64,000 bases of DNA from Opitutaceae bacterium (GCA_019455245.1 JACFMR010000011.1:1-64000), one strand, 5' to 3'; numbered from the stretch's first letter, positions 44,561-54,041 are shown. Program-made: numbers and translations. The notes: a model not told the origin generated them from the letters alone.

Positions 44561-45778
44561 ATGCTAAACAAATCCACCAAATGGCTGGCGATCGCCGGCA
44601 GCTTGCTGCTCTCCGCCACCGCGGTATTTGCCCAGGACAGCAAGGCGCTGCTCGACGCCCTGATCGCCAAGGGCATCCTGACCGCCGATGAAGCCAAGGC
44701 CATCTCGGCCGAGGCCAAGAAGACCGCGCCGGTCTTTGCCCAACCGGGCAAGGTCGTGAGCAAGATCTCCCTCGGGGCCCGTGTGCAGGTGCAGTATGCC
44801 GGCATCAGCACCGACATCGACAATACCGCCAACGATCCCGCCAGCACGAATCACTTCTTCCTGCGCCGCATCTATCTCGTGACGAAGGCGAACCTCGGCC
44901 CGGACTGGTCGATGAACATCACCTACGATCCCTCCGAGCAGCTTTTCGACGCGGCCATGATCACCTACAAGAAGGACGATTACACCGTGGACATCGGCCT
45001 GCGCAAGGCGCCCCTCGGTTATGAGGAGCTGACATCCTCGGGCAGCCTCAAGGCCATCGAGCGCACCGGTGTCACCCGCTACTTCGTCGAGCCCAACAAC
45101 GGCCGTCGCCTCGGCGCCTCCGGTTATCGCGTGGGCGTGTTCGCCAGCGGCCAGTCCGGCAACTTCGTCTACGGCGCCGCCATCACCAACCCGGAACGCG
45201 TGGACGGCTCCACCAGCACCGGCAACGCGGGCAACAACCAGCAGGCCTACTGGGTCAACGGTGGTTTCAAGGGCAAGCACAAGGACGGCAGCTACAACTT
45301 CGGCGCCTCTGCCGGCTGGCTGCCCAACCAGGGCGGCAAGACGGTCGGCACCGGTTACGACCTGACGATCTACTCGATCTACGGCGACGTTTCGATGGGC
45401 GACTTTCAGCTCGTCGGTGAATACCTCACCGCCGACGTGGAGCGCGGCGCCTCCGCCACGCAGGACGCCAATCCCTACGGCTACTGGCTGCAGGCCAGCT
45501 ACAAGCTCAGCAAGCAGTTCGAGGCCGTGGCCCGCTTCAGCCATCTCGATTCCGACGGCCGTGGCGTGAACCTCAGCGACGGCGTCCGTTCCGCGCCCTC
45601 CGGCGGCACGCATGACAAGCTCACCGAATACTTCGTGGGCGGCAACTGGTACATCATGGGCAACGACCTCAAGTTCCAGGCCGGCTACGTTTACGGCGAG
45701 AGCAAGGACACCGTCACCGGCGGCATGGCCGGCGCCACCGCCTCGGGCGTGCGCTCGATGATGCAGCTCAACTTCTGA
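44561..45778 (+). CDS. Phosphate-selective porin, OprO/OprP family
   Basis: 405 residues with signal peptide KWLAIAGSLLLSATAVFA cleaved before QDSK. A short helical N-terminal part (DALIAKGILTADEAKAISAEAKK) precedes the beta-barrel (RVQVQYAGISTDID, FFLRRIYLVTKANLGPDWSMN, RKAPLGYEELTSSGSLKAIERTG). It ends in aromatic MMQLNF, the BAM recognition form. OprP-like trimers pass phosphate or polyphosphate through the outer membrane. A PHO-box-like array is upstream and pstS follows 40 bp downstream, so outer-membrane entry and periplasmic binding are co-expressed. Confidence 0.93.
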   Translation: MLNKSTKWLAIAGSLLLSATAVFAQDSKALLDALIAKGILTADEAKAISAEAKKTAPVFAQPGKVVSKISLGARVQVQYAGISTDIDNTANDPASTNHFFLRRIYLVTKANLGPDWSMNITYDPSEQLFDAAMITYKKDDYTVDIGLRKAPLGYEELTSSGSLKAIERTGVTRYFVEPNNGRRLGASGYRVGVFASGQSGNFVYGAAITNPERVDGSTSTGNAGNNQQAYWVNGGFKGKHKDGSYNFGASAGWLPNQGGKTVGTGYDLTIYSIYGDVSMGDFQLVGEYLTADVERGASATQDANPYGYWLQASYKLSKQFEAVARFSHLDSDGRGVNLSDGVRSAPSGGTHDKLTEYFVGGNWYIMGNDLKFQAGYVYGESKDTVTGGMAGATASGVRSMMQLNF

Positions 45779-45818
45779 TCCCCTTTCACCCAACGACAGC
45801 ATTCACCCTAAAGCCAAA

Positions 45819-46781
45819 ATGAAAAAACTCCTTCTCTCCGGCCTCACGGCCGCGCTCCTCGCGGCTACCGCCGCCACCGCCCAGATCCAGGTCGATCCGG
45901 CGCTAAAGCCCTACCAGTCCGTCTCCGGCGTGGCCGGCAACCTCAACTCGATCGGTTCCGACACGCTGAACAACCTGATGACCCTCTGGGCCGAAGGCTT
46001 CCGCGCCATCTATCCGAACGTCAACATCCAGATCGAGGGCAAGGGCTCGTCCACGGCGCCCCCGGCCCTGATCGAGGGCACCGCCCAGCTCGCCCCGATG
46101 AGCCGCGCGATGAAGGGCTCCGAGATTGACGCCTTCGAAAAGAAGTACGGCTACAAGCCGACCGAGATCAAAGTCTCGATCGACGCCCTGGCGGTCTATG
46201 TGCACAAGGACAACCCGATCAACAGCCTGAACCTCGTGCAGGTTGACGGCATCTTCTCCAGCACCAACCGGCTCGGTGGCCAACAGATCGCCACCTGGGG
46301 CGATGTCGGCCTGACCGGTTCGTTCGCCAACCGTCCGATCTCGGGCTACGGCCGCAATTCGGCCTCCGGCACCTACGGGTTCTTCAAGGATATCGCGCTC
46401 GGCAAGGGCGACTACAGCCCGCGGGTCAAGGAACAGCCCGGCTCCTCCGCCGTGGTGCAGGGCGTGGCGACCGATCTTTACGGCATCGGCTACTCCGGCA
46501 TCGGTTACAAGACCTCAGGTGTGAAAGCCATCGCCCTCGCCAACAAACCCGGTGACACCGCCTACGAGCCGAATCCCGAGAACTGCCTGTCCGGTGACTA
46601 CCCGCTGGCGCGTTTCCTCTACATCTACGTGAACAAGGATCCGAACAAGCCGATGGACAAGCTCACCAAGGAATTCCTGAACTTTGTGCTCTCCAAGCAG
46701 GGCCAGGAAGTCGTGGCCAAGGACGGCTACTTCCCGATGCCCGCCAGCCTCTGCGAAGAGGTCATGGCCGGCTTGAACTGA
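45819..46781 (+). CDS. pstS: Periplasmic phosphate-binding protein
   Basis: 320 residues with signal peptide KKLLLSGLTAALLAATAATA. Phosphate-binding type II SBP features: IGSDTLNNLMTLWAEGF, EGKGSSTAPPALIEGTAQLAPMSRAMK and SGYGRNSASGTYGFFKD, covering the Ser/Thr/Arg/Asp anion contacts. It delivers phosphate to PstCA. Follows the porin gene by 40 bp and is ended by a strong terminator (46815-46852), which separates it from pstCAB-phoU and should allow a higher level of binding protein than of permease. Confidence 0.96.
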   Translation: MKKLLLSGLTAALLAATAATAQIQVDPALKPYQSVSGVAGNLNSIGSDTLNNLMTLWAEGFRAIYPNVNIQIEGKGSSTAPPALIEGTAQLAPMSRAMKGSEIDAFEKKYGYKPTEIKVSIDALAVYVHKDNPINSLNLVQVDGIFSSTNRLGGQQIATWGDVGLTGSFANRPISGYGRNSASGTYGFFKDIALGKGDYSPRVKEQPGSSAVVQGVATDLYGIGYSGIGYKTSGVKAIALANKPGDTAYEPNPENCLSGDYPLARFLYIYVNKDPNKPMDKLTKEFLNFVLSKQGQEVVAKDGYFPMPASLCEEVMAGLN

Positions 46782-46814
46782 GCCAAGTCATCGCAACGTA
46801 AGCCATCTTGATCC

Positions 46815-46852
46815 AAGGGCGGGACGGGTTTCAGACGCGTCCCGCCCTTTTT
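46815..46852 (+). terminator. Rho-independent terminator after pstS
   Basis: 12-bp stem AAGGGCGGGACG (46815-46826) / CGTCCCGCCCTT (46838-46849) with an 11-nt loop and a run of five T (46848-46852). The T-run overlaps the first base pairs of the PHO-box-like repeat of pstC. Confidence 0.9.
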
Positions 46853-46868
46853 GTGACCAAATTGTAAC
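46851..46868 (+). promoter_or_regulatory. PHO box before pstC
   Basis: TTGTGAC (46851-46857), CAAA, TTGTAAC (46862-46868): two heptamers with an 11-bp period, 65 bp before the pstC ATG. A weak -10-like TTGTCG begins 10 nt later at 46879. Confidence 0.8.
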
Positions 46869-46933
46869 CTGCGCCCATTGTCGGCGCCGCAATTGTCCTT
46901 TCGCATCGCCGCGTCCAATCACCGCCGCCGACC

Positions 46934-49222
46934 ATGTCCGCCAAGTCTCAACCCCCTCCGGTTCCCGCCCGCTTCCGGGTTTCGCGCGGGACGCTGCTCG
47001 TGGACCGGTTCATGAACCAGTTCATCAAGATCGGCGGGGTGGCCGTGATCGTGGCGGTTTTCGGCATTTTCCTTTTTATCCTGGTTCAGATCATCCCGCT
47101 GTTTCAGCGGGCGCAGGTCGAGGAGCTGAAGACCATCGCCCTCAAGCCGGCGGATTACCTGCAGCTTGGCATCGACGAGTGGTCGGAGTTGCCCTTCGCG
47201 CTGCGGGCGGACGGGGCGGTGGATTTCATTGACGTGGTGGGGGAGCGTGCGATCGAAACCGTGCCGCTGCCCTTTGCCGCGCAGCACGGGGTGGCGGCGG
47301 TGGATTACAGCCAGCCGGCCCAACGGCTCGCGGTCGGTACCGCAGATGGCAAATTCTCCCTCGTCGATGTCGTTTATCGTCCCAGCTTTGCCGCCGATGG
47401 CACCCGCACGGTCAACGGCAGTCTCAAAGCCGGCCCCTTGATCGACATCGGCCGGGCCGGCGTGCCGGTCGAAGCCATCGGTTATGCCGACGGCGGCAGC
47501 CGCAAGCTCGCGGTCGCCAGCCAGATGATCGACGGCCGGCGCGAACTGCATGCCGTCACCCTGGCGCAAAAGCGCACCCTGCTGGGCGCCGGCCGCATTT
47601 CGGTGGACCGGACCCATGACCTGACCGCTTTGGTGGGCGCGTCGGTCGAAAAGTTTCTGGTCGCGGATCAGGCGGATTCGGTGCTCGTCGCCACGGCCGC
47701 CGGCGATCTGGTCTACCTGTTCCTGGATGGCGGCGAGTTTGTCGTGCGCCAACGCTTTCGCGCCTTCGCCAACCGTCCCGAGGCGCAGGTGGTGCTGCTC
47801 CGCTATGTTTTCGGCGACGTGACCTTCGTGGCCGTGGCCGACAACGGCGAGGCGCGGGGTTACAGCCTGTATTTTGACCCGGAGAAAGGCGAGCGCCTGT
47901 TCGGTCACACCAAGACCTACCCGTCGTTGCCGGCGGCGGCGGAGGTCTATGCCAGCAGCATCCGCAACAAGGCCTTTGTGCTCGCCGGCGGCGGCCATGC
48001 GCGGCTCGTGTTTTCGACCACCGAGGATGTGCGTTGGGAGAAGGATCTCGGGTTCGAGGTCGACCAGGCCATCATCGGCGGCAAATACGACCGGCTGGTC
48101 TTTCTCGGCCGTGATGCCGTGCTGCACTTTTACCGGCTGCAGGACCCGCACCCCGAGGCGGGCCTGCGGGCCTTCTTCGGCAAGATCTGGTATGAAGGCC
48201 AGCCCGAGCCGAAGTTCGACTGGCAGTCCACGGGCGGCTCGGATGATTTCGAGCCCAAGCTTTCGCTGGTGCCGCTCATCATCGGCTCGTTGAAGGGCAC
48301 GTTTTACGCGCTGCTTTTCGCCGTGCCCATCGCCGTGCTGGCCGCGATCTACACCTCGCAGTTCCTCAAGCCGGAGATCAAGGTCGTGGTCAAACCGAGC
48401 ATGGAAATCATGGCCTCGCTGCCCTCGGTCGTGCTCGGTTTTCTGGCGGCGCTCTGGCTGGCCCCGATTTTGGAGACGCGGGTGCCTTCGATGATCCTGC
48501 TGCTGCTGATCGTGCCGGCTTTCGCCATGCTGTTTGGCTGGGCCTGGGCGCAGCTGCCGCCGCGCATCCGGCTGTTCATCCCGCAGGGCTGGGAGTTTCT
48601 GGTATTCCTGCCGATGATGCTCGCGGCGGGCTATGCCGCCTGGTCGCTCGGCTCCGTGCTGGAACGCGCGGTCTTTGTGGTCACGGATCCGGCCACGGGC
48701 GTGCAGACCGCGGATTTCCGCCTCTGGTGGCCGCAGTTTTCCGGCACGCCGTACGAGCAACGCAATTCGCTCGTGGTCGGCTTCATGATGGGCTTCGCGG
48801 TCATCCCCATCATTTTCACGATTTCGGAGGATGCGCTGTCCAACGTCCCGCAGTCGCTGCGTTCCGGCTCGCTCGCGCTCGGCGCCAGCCGCTGGCAGAC
48901 CGCCTTTCGCATCGTGCTCCCGACGGCCTCGGCCGGCATTTTTTCGGCCCTCATGATCGGGCTCGGCCGGGCCGTGGGCGAGACGATGATCGTGGTCATG
49001 GCCACCGGCAACACGCCGATCATGGAGTTCAACATCTTCTCCGGCATGCGCACGCTGTCCGCCAACATCGCGGTCGAGCTGCCCGAGGCCCCGCATCACG
49101 GCACCCTGTATCGCACGCTGTTTCTCGGCGCCATGGTGCTTTTTGTCCTGACCTTCGCGGTCAACACCCTGGCGGAGATCATGCGGCAGCGCCTGCGTGA
49201 CCGCTACAAGACCGTCGAATGA
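46934..49222 (+). CDS. pstC: Phosphate ABC transporter permease PstC with large extracytoplasmic domain
   Basis: 762 residues, more than twice the length of E. coli PstC (319). TM helix at about 33-58, then ~390 residues of periplasmic domain with beta-propeller-like repeated strands (AVDYSQPAQRLAVGTADGKFSLVDV, LVATAAGDLVYLFLDGG, RLVFSTTEDVRWEKDLG), then the permease bundle from about 450. The EAA-type loop is ALGASRWQTAFRIVLPTASAGI (about 650-671). It forms the phosphate channel with PstA and is driven by PstB. Similar enlarged PstC proteins are known in Pseudomonas. Has its own PHO box; ATGA overlap with pstA. Confidence 0.93.
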   Translation: MSAKSQPPPVPARFRVSRGTLLVDRFMNQFIKIGGVAVIVAVFGIFLFILVQIIPLFQRAQVEELKTIALKPADYLQLGIDEWSELPFALRADGAVDFIDVVGERAIETVPLPFAAQHGVAAVDYSQPAQRLAVGTADGKFSLVDVVYRPSFAADGTRTVNGSLKAGPLIDIGRAGVPVEAIGYADGGSRKLAVASQMIDGRRELHAVTLAQKRTLLGAGRISVDRTHDLTALVGASVEKFLVADQADSVLVATAAGDLVYLFLDGGEFVVRQRFRAFANRPEAQVVLLRYVFGDVTFVAVADNGEARGYSLYFDPEKGERLFGHTKTYPSLPAAAEVYASSIRNKAFVLAGGGHARLVFSTTEDVRWEKDLGFEVDQAIIGGKYDRLVFLGRDAVLHFYRLQDPHPEAGLRAFFGKIWYEGQPEPKFDWQSTGGSDDFEPKLSLVPLIIGSLKGTFYALLFAVPIAVLAAIYTSQFLKPEIKVVVKPSMEIMASLPSVVLGFLAALWLAPILETRVPSMILLLLIVPAFAMLFGWAWAQLPPRIRLFIPQGWEFLVFLPMMLAAGYAAWSLGSVLERAVFVVTDPATGVQTADFRLWWPQFSGTPYEQRNSLVVGFMMGFAVIPIIFTISEDALSNVPQSLRSGSLALGASRWQTAFRIVLPTASAGIFSALMIGLGRAVGETMIVVMATGNTPIMEFNIFSGMRTLSANIAVELPEAPHHGTLYRTLFLGAMVLFVLTFAVNTLAEIMRQRLRDRYKTVE

Positions 49223-50955
49223 TGAACCGGAACCGCGCCAACCCGACGAGCGACCCGATGCACCAACGCGATCTTTTTTCCCGCGATCTGAAGCCCTCCG
49301 GCGAGGGCTGGGTCTGGATCTCCTCCATGGGCCTGGGCGTCGGCCTGGTCATGATCGCGTTCCTGCTCGGCATGATCATCTACAACGGGCTGGAGGTCTT
49401 TTGGCCCAAGCCCGTGGTCCGGCTGGAGCTGACGGCGGCCAGTGAAGCCGGCATCCGCGGGGCGCCGGTGTTCGGCGGCGAGATCGTGAAAACCCAGGAC
49501 AAGGCCGTGCGGGCCCTCGCGCCGGACGGCAGTCCCTTGCCGGTCCAACGCGAGTTGCAGCTCTTCGTCGGCAACAAGGAGGTCTATGGTTTCAGCTACA
49601 AGTTCATCGACCAGGCCGATGTGGCCGCCCGCACTTATCCCGCCGACGTGGTCGTGGCCGAGCGGCTCGAATACGGCGACGCCATTTTCACGCCGCGACA
49701 TTTCGAACTGGCGGACGGCACGGTGATCGCGGCGGCGGATGCCGCTTTTGCCCGGACCTTCGACCGCCTCGTGCACGAAGCCAACACCCGCCGGGAGCAG
49801 ATTCGCCGGGTCGAGCGCGACCAGATCGGAGCGATCAACCGTCAGCTGGAGGCCATCCGGCTGGAGCGCAAGGCGATCGAGTCCCGCACCGGGGCAGGGG
49901 AGCGCGCCCCGGCCGATCAGGCACGCCGGGCCGTGCTGGATGCCGACGAAGGCCGTTTGCAGGCCGAATACGAGGGGCTGGCCGCCAACGCGCGCGAACT
50001 CCGCGCGCAACAATCGGCCAACCGGCTGGTGTATACGACGCTTGACGGCGCGGAGCGCTCGTTGGCGACCGGCGATCTGATCGGCTACTATTATCCCAAC
50101 CAACTCGGCTTTGCGGACAAGCTGGGTCTGTTTTTTCACGGGTTCTGGACGTTCCTCAGCGATGAACCGCGCGAGGCCAACACCGAGGGTGGCATCTTTC
50201 CCGCGATCTTCGGCACGTTTGTGATGACGCTGCTCATGAGTGTCGCCGTCACCCCGTTTGGCGTGCTGGCCGCCATTTACCTGCGCGAATACGCCAAACA
50301 GGGACCGTTCGTGCGTGCCGTGCGCATCGCCGTCAACAACCTCGCCGGCGTGCCCTCGATTGTCTTCGGTGTTTTCGGCCTGGGGTTCTTCGTTTACCTG
50401 GTCGGCGGCACCATCGACCGGCTGTTTTACAGCCTGACGCTGCCGACGCCGACTTTCGGTACCGGCGGCATCCTGTGGGCGTCGCTGACGTTGGCCCTCA
50501 TGACCGTGCCGGTGGTGATCGTCGCCACCGAGGAGGCGCTTTCGGCGGTGTCGCGCGGCACGCGTGAGGGTTCGCTCGCCTGCGGCGCCTCCAAGTGGCA
50601 GACCATCCAGCGCATCGTCCTCCCGGCGTCGTTGCCCGGCATCCTGACCGGATTGATCCTCGCGATGGCGCGCGGGGCGGGCGAGGTGGCGCCACTCATG
50701 CTGGTCGGTGTGGTGAAACTCGCGCCCACGCTGCCGCTCGACACCATCGCCCCGTTTTTCCACCTCGAGCGCAAATTCATGCACCTCGGCTTCCACATCT
50801 ACGATCTCGGTTTCCAGTCGCCCGACTCCGAGGCCGCCAAGCCCATGGTGTTTGCCACCACCTTCCTGCTGATCCTCCTCGTCGTCTGCCTTAACCTCGG
50901 GGCGATCCTCATCCGCAATCATCTGCGCAAAAAATACAAGACCGCCACCTTCTGA
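49219..50955 (+). CDS. pstA: Phosphate ABC transporter permease PstA with coiled-coil periplasmic domain
   Basis: 578 residues against about 296 in E. coli. TM helix near 35-57 and a periplasmic insert of ~260 residues including a charged coiled coil at about 180-275 ([23 protein letters not shown] onward). The permease domain begins about 330 ([18 protein letters not shown]). EAA loop [21 protein letters not shown] about 452-472. The start overlaps the pstC stop by 4 bp. A second ATG follows immediately, and MHQRDLF at residue 14 is another possible start. Confidence 0.93.
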   Translation: MMNRNRANPTSDPMHQRDLFSRDLKPSGEGWVWISSMGLGVGLVMIAFLLGMIIYNGLEVFWPKPVVRLELTAASEAGIRGAPVFGGEIVKTQDKAVRALAPDGSPLPVQRELQLFVGNKEVYGFSYKFIDQADVAARTYPADVVVAERLEYGDAIFTPRHFELADGTVIAAADAAFARTFDRLVHEANTRREQIRRVERDQIGAINRQLEAIRLERKAIESRTGAGERAPADQARRAVLDADEGRLQAEYEGLAANARELRAQQSANRLVYTTLDGAERSLATGDLIGYYYPNQLGFADKLGLFFHGFWTFLSDEPREANTEGGIFPAIFGTFVMTLLMSVAVTPFGVLAAIYLREYAKQGPFVRAVRIAVNNLAGVPSIVFGVFGLGFFVYLVGGTIDRLFYSLTLPTPTFGTGGILWASLTLALMTVPVVIVATEEALSAVSRGTREGSLACGASKWQTIQRIVLPASLPGILTGLILAMARGAGEVAPLMLVGVVKLAPTLPLDTIAPFFHLERKFMHLGFHIYDLGFQSPDSEAAKPMVFATTFLLILLVVCLNLGAILIRNHLRKKYKTATF

Positions 50956-50968
50956 AGTTCCCGTTCCC

Positions 50969-51790
50969 ATGAGCACCGCCACTTCCCCGACCATGAGCCC
51001 GTCCGCGGCCGCATCGACTTCCGACCAAGGGTTCGATCCCGCCTACATCCAAATCAAGGATTTCAGCTTCAGCTACGGTCCGGCCAAGGTCCTGCATCAC
51101 CTCAACCTCGACATCCCGGAGCGCCAGGTCACCGCGTTCATCGGTCCGTCCGGCTGCGGCAAGTCCACGCTGCTGCGCAATCTCAACCGCATGAACGACC
51201 TCGTCGACGGCGTGCGCCACGAGGGCGACATTTTGGTGGCCGGTCATTCCATCTACGACCCGCTGCTCGAGGTTATCGCCCTGCGCAAGCGCATCGGCAT
51301 GGTTTTCCAGAAGTCGAACCCCTTTCCGAAATCGATCTACGAAAACGTCATCTACGCGCTGCGCGTCGCCGGCCGCAACCGCAAGTCCGAGCTCGACGAG
51401 GTGGTCGAGCAATCGCTCAAGGGCGCTGCGCTGTGGGACGAGGTCAAGGACCGCCTGCACGAGTCCGCCTTCGGCCTCTCCGGCGGCCAGCAGCAGCGGT
51501 TGTGCATCGCCCGCGCCATCGCCAACCGTCCCGAGATCCTGCTGATGGACGAGCCCTGCTCCGCGCTCGACCCGATCGCCACCGCCAAGATCGAGGAGCT
51601 CATCCACGAGTTGAAACGCGACTTCACCATCGTCATCGTCACCCACAACATGCAGCAGGCCGCCCGCGTCTCCGACCGCACCGCGTTCTTCTACCTCGGC
51701 AAGCTCATCGAATACGACCAGACGCCCAACATCTTCCAAAACCCCGCCAACGCCCAGACCGAAGCCTATGTGTCCGGGAGATTCGGTTGA
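50969..51790 (+). CDS. pstB: Phosphate ABC transporter ATP-binding protein
   Basis: 273 residues. Walker [10 protein letters not shown] (59-67), signature [14 protein letters not shown], Walker [13 protein letters not shown], and the switch histidine in [21 protein letters not shown]. About 20 extra Ser/Thr/Ala residues precede the usual start; internal ATG at MSPSA (residue 9) is an alternative. Energises PstCA import and, with PhoU, takes part in phosphate signalling. Lies 13 bp after pstA. Confidence 0.97.
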   Translation: MSTATSPTMSPSAAASTSDQGFDPAYIQIKDFSFSYGPAKVLHHLNLDIPERQVTAFIGPSGCGKSTLLRNLNRMNDLVDGVRHEGDILVAGHSIYDPLLEVIALRKRIGMVFQKSNPFPKSIYENVIYALRVAGRNRKSELDEVVEQSLKGAALWDEVKDRLHESAFGLSGGQQQRLCIARAIANRPEILLMDEPCSALDPIATAKIEELIHELKRDFTIVIVTHNMQQAARVSDRTAFFYLGKLIEYDQTPNIFQNPANAQTEAYVSGRFG

Positions 51791-51809
51791 CCTCATCTCC
51801 CGGAAAAGG

Positions 51810-51881
51810 CCAAACGCCAAAACCCAAACTCCAAAAAATATCCAACCCGAGCCTGGTTTCATGCGCCTGTTTGGCGTTTGG
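51810..51881. repeat. Intergenic inverted repeat between pstB and phoU
   Basis: CCAAACGCCAAA (51810-51821) and TTTGGCGTTTGG (51870-51881) are perfect 12-bp inverted copies around a 48-nt spacer rich in CCAAA/CCCAAA phrases. The 117-bp gap is otherwise empty. It may fold in the pstB-phoU mRNA. The style resembles degenerate intergenic phrases common in this bacterial group. Confidence 0.65.
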
Positions 51882-51907
51882 ACCTTTGGCCTTTGTGATT
51901 TCCCCTC

Positions 51908-52600
51908 ATGAAACGCTTCTTCGACAAGGAAATGGAATCCTTCCGCTCGCACCTCGTGCTGATGGGGGCGACCGCCTCTGATCAGGTGCGGCACGCCATC
52001 CAGTCACTGGTGGAGGGTGACACCGAACTGGCCCGCCGCGTGATCGCGACCGACGACAAACTTGACCAGTTGGAAATCAAGATCGATGAGGAGGCCGTGC
52101 GCTACATGAGCCTGCGCTCGCCCGTCGCCTCCGAGTTGCGCCTGGTGATTGTCGGCATGAAGGCGTCGCACGATCTCGAGCGGGTGGGCGACGAGGCGAC
52201 CAACATCGCCAAACGTGTGCTCAAGCTCGTCGCCGAACCGCCGCTCAAGCCCTACGTCGACATCCCGCGCATGTCCGTCATGGCCACCGGCATGCTGCGC
52301 GATGCGCTGGATTGTTTTCTCAACGCCGACGCCGACAAGGCTGCTGCGGTCATCCGGCGCGATGCCGAGGTCGACGATCTCAACAAGCAGCTCTACCGCG
52401 AACTCACCAGTTTCATGGTCGAGAAGCCTGACACCATCAGCCGGGCGATCGACCTCATGTTCATTTCCAAGTCCCTCGAACGCATCGCCGATCACGCGAC
52501 CAACATCGCCGAAGAGATGATCTATCTCGCCCGCGGCAAGGACGTGCGGCACGACGGCGCCCTGAAAGGCACGCCGGCCTCTCCGCCGGCCAACGGATAA
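51908..52600 (+). CDS. phoU: Phosphate signalling protein PhoU
   Basis: 230 residues, two tandem PhoU three-helix domains with the metal-binding E/D-x-x-x-D signatures (ATDDKLDQLEIKIDEEAVRYM, HDLERVGDEATNIAKRV, SLERIADHATNIAEEMIYL). PhoU links the Pst transporter to the PhoR-PhoB sensor and represses signalling when phosphate is plentiful. Last gene of pstCAB-phoU. phoR and phoB themselves are not in this window. Confidence 0.96.
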   Translation: MKRFFDKEMESFRSHLVLMGATASDQVRHAIQSLVEGDTELARRVIATDDKLDQLEIKIDEEAVRYMSLRSPVASELRLVIVGMKASHDLERVGDEATNIAKRVLKLVAEPPLKPYVDIPRMSVMATGMLRDALDCFLNADADKAAAVIRRDAEVDDLNKQLYRELTSFMVEKPDTISRAIDLMFISKSLERIADHATNIAEEMIYLARGKDVRHDGALKGTPASPPANG

Positions 52601-52633
52601 ACCGGATTAAGAATCGTCGGACCCATTTTGGAG

Positions 52634-52746
52634 CGCGGACCTCCGCGTCCGCCGCCTGGTCAAAAAATCCCAATCCGGCGGGCAAGGGACTGCCCGCCCC
52701 ACCGTAAACAAAGGGTTCCGGTAGGGCGTGCGGTCCCTCGCACGCC
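52634..52746. repeat. Second cluster of intergenic hairpins
   Basis: In the phoU/YdcF gap: CGCGGA-CC-TCCGCG (52634-52647), GGCGGGCA-AGGGAC-TGCCCGCC (52677-52698, identical to 35707-35728) and GGCGTGCG-GTCCCT-CGCACGCC (52725-52746, preceded by GTAG). The last is a covariant form of 35655-35676: T/A and A/T pairs replace C/G while pairing is kept. The neighbouring genes converge here. Confidence 0.85.
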
Positions 52747-52779
52747 AAAACGCTCACGCGCGTTCTCTGCGCCCCAACC

Positions 52780-53565
52780 CTACGCCCAGCCGCGCAACCG
52801 CGCCCAGGCCAGCCCCAGCCGTTCGTAAACCGCCCAGGTCGTGCGCTCGAGCCCGTCGAGCCCCCACAGCCATTCCGTCCAGGTGAACCGGTCGTGCGTC
52901 CGCGCGCGGAAATCCGCGGGGGCGGCGAGTGGCTTCAACCCCTGGCCCTGCATCAACGCCATCGCCCGCGGCATGTGCCACGCCGATGTGACCAACGCGA
53001 ACGGGGTTTCTCCGGTCGCCTCCGCCACCGCTTTCGCCTCATCCACCGTGTCGCGCACCTGATCCAGACAGAGCATGCGATCCCGCGCGACGCCCAACGC
53101 CACGGCGGCATCGGCCAAAGCTTCGGCATGCGAGCGCTGGCCCGGATGCGCCGGCCCCAGCGTGATGATGGTCGCGTCCGGCAACAAACGCGCGAGCCGC
53201 ACCGCCTCGGCGATCCGGCCCAACGCATGCGGACTCAACCGGCTCGTGCTCGGCAGCGCCGCGGCATCCGCGTGGCCTCCTCCGAGGACCACGATGTAAC
53301 GGCAGGCCGCCAAATCCGGTGGCAGCGGCGCCCCGAGCGACAATTCCGGGATGGCCGGATAACGCGCCTCCAGCGGTCGCAGCAATTGATAACCCACCTG
53401 CCGGTGACTGGCGGCCAGCAGCAGCACCAAACCGCCGATCCACAGGGTGCGCCCCAGCCGCCGCCAACGCGTGAAACGCGCCAGCAACGCGCCGACGACG
53501 ATCAGGCCGAGTCCCGCCTGCAGGGGCATCAGGAAGAAAGTGACCGCTTTTTTAAGCCAGAACAT
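52780..53565 (-). CDS. YdcF/SanA/ElyC-like DUF218 membrane protein
   Basis: 261 residues: two N-terminal membrane helices (about 8-28 and 40-52) and a DUF218 domain (YIVVLGGG, GRIAEAVRLARLLPDATIITLGP, VRDTVDEAKAV, LVTSAWHMPRAMALM). The His in SAWHMPRA and the GGG loop are typical. ElyC/SanA members affect envelope and peptidoglycan integrity; the reaction is not known. Convergent with phoU across the hairpin cluster. Confidence 0.87.
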   Translation of the reverse strand: MFWLKKAVTFFLMPLQAGLGLIVVGALLARFTRWRRLGRTLWIGGLVLLLAASHRQVGYQLLRPLEARYPAIPELSLGAPLPPDLAACRYIVVLGGGHADAAALPSTSRLSPHALGRIAEAVRLARLLPDATIITLGPAHPGQRSHAEALADAAVALGVARDRMLCLDQVRDTVDEAKAVAEATGETPFALVTSAWHMPRAMALMQGQGLKPLAAPADFRARTHDRFTWTEWLWGLDGLERTTWAVYERLGLAWARLRGWA

Positions 53566-53577
53566 GCAGCGGAATTA

Positions 53578-53597
53578 ATGGGGCGGCCAACGGGGTT
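53578..53597. repeat. Partial copy of the tRNA-His 3' end
   Basis: ATGGGGCGGCCAACGGGGTT at 53578-53597 repeats the 3' part of tRNA-His and its first flanking bases (53768-53787) with one mismatch, 190 bp away and in the same orientation. The 203-bp stretch between YdcF and the tRNA has no supported gene. Such a tRNA-end duplication is the usual trace of site-specific integration. Confidence 0.75.
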
Positions 53598-53768
53598 GGC
53601 TCACTCCGTTCGGGGCTGCCACCGCCGCCAAAGGGTTGACGGACAAGGCGCCCCAAAATCCGCCGGATGTTGCCGCTCCGCTGCGCTCCACGAACCCGCA
53701 CTGCGGATGCTCGTCCCGCAACAGGGCGGGGGCGGGAGCGTCAATTTCTGCCGGGGCATGAATGAAAA

Positions 53769-53846
53769 TGGGGCGGCCAACGGGATTCGAACCCGCGACC
53801 CCTTGAATCACAATCAAGTGCTCTAACCAACTGAGCTATGGCCGCC
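53769..53846 (-). tRNA. tRNA-His(GTG)
   Basis: Minus strand from 53846. Histidine-specific G-1 pairs with C73: acceptor G + GCGGCCA / TGGCCGC + C, then encoded CCA (53771-53769). Anticodon arm CTTGA-TTGTGAT-TCAAG gives GTG. T-arm GCGGG-TTCGAAT-CCCGT. The G-1:C73 pair confirms identity. Confidence 0.97.
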
Positions 53847-54041
53847 GTAAAGAGGAGCCGGCGAATTTCACGGGTGGAAAAGCCGCTGTCAAGGCCTTGT
53901 CTCGCCAGAATTGGCGTCCCTCGGACGATGGAGCGGCAGGGCGTGCTGGATGGTTGGGTTTACAGGACACGTCGTCTTTGCGCTGAAGATCAGGAACTAC
54001 GAACGGATCCTCGGCTACAGGATAAGCATTTTTTCAGCGGC

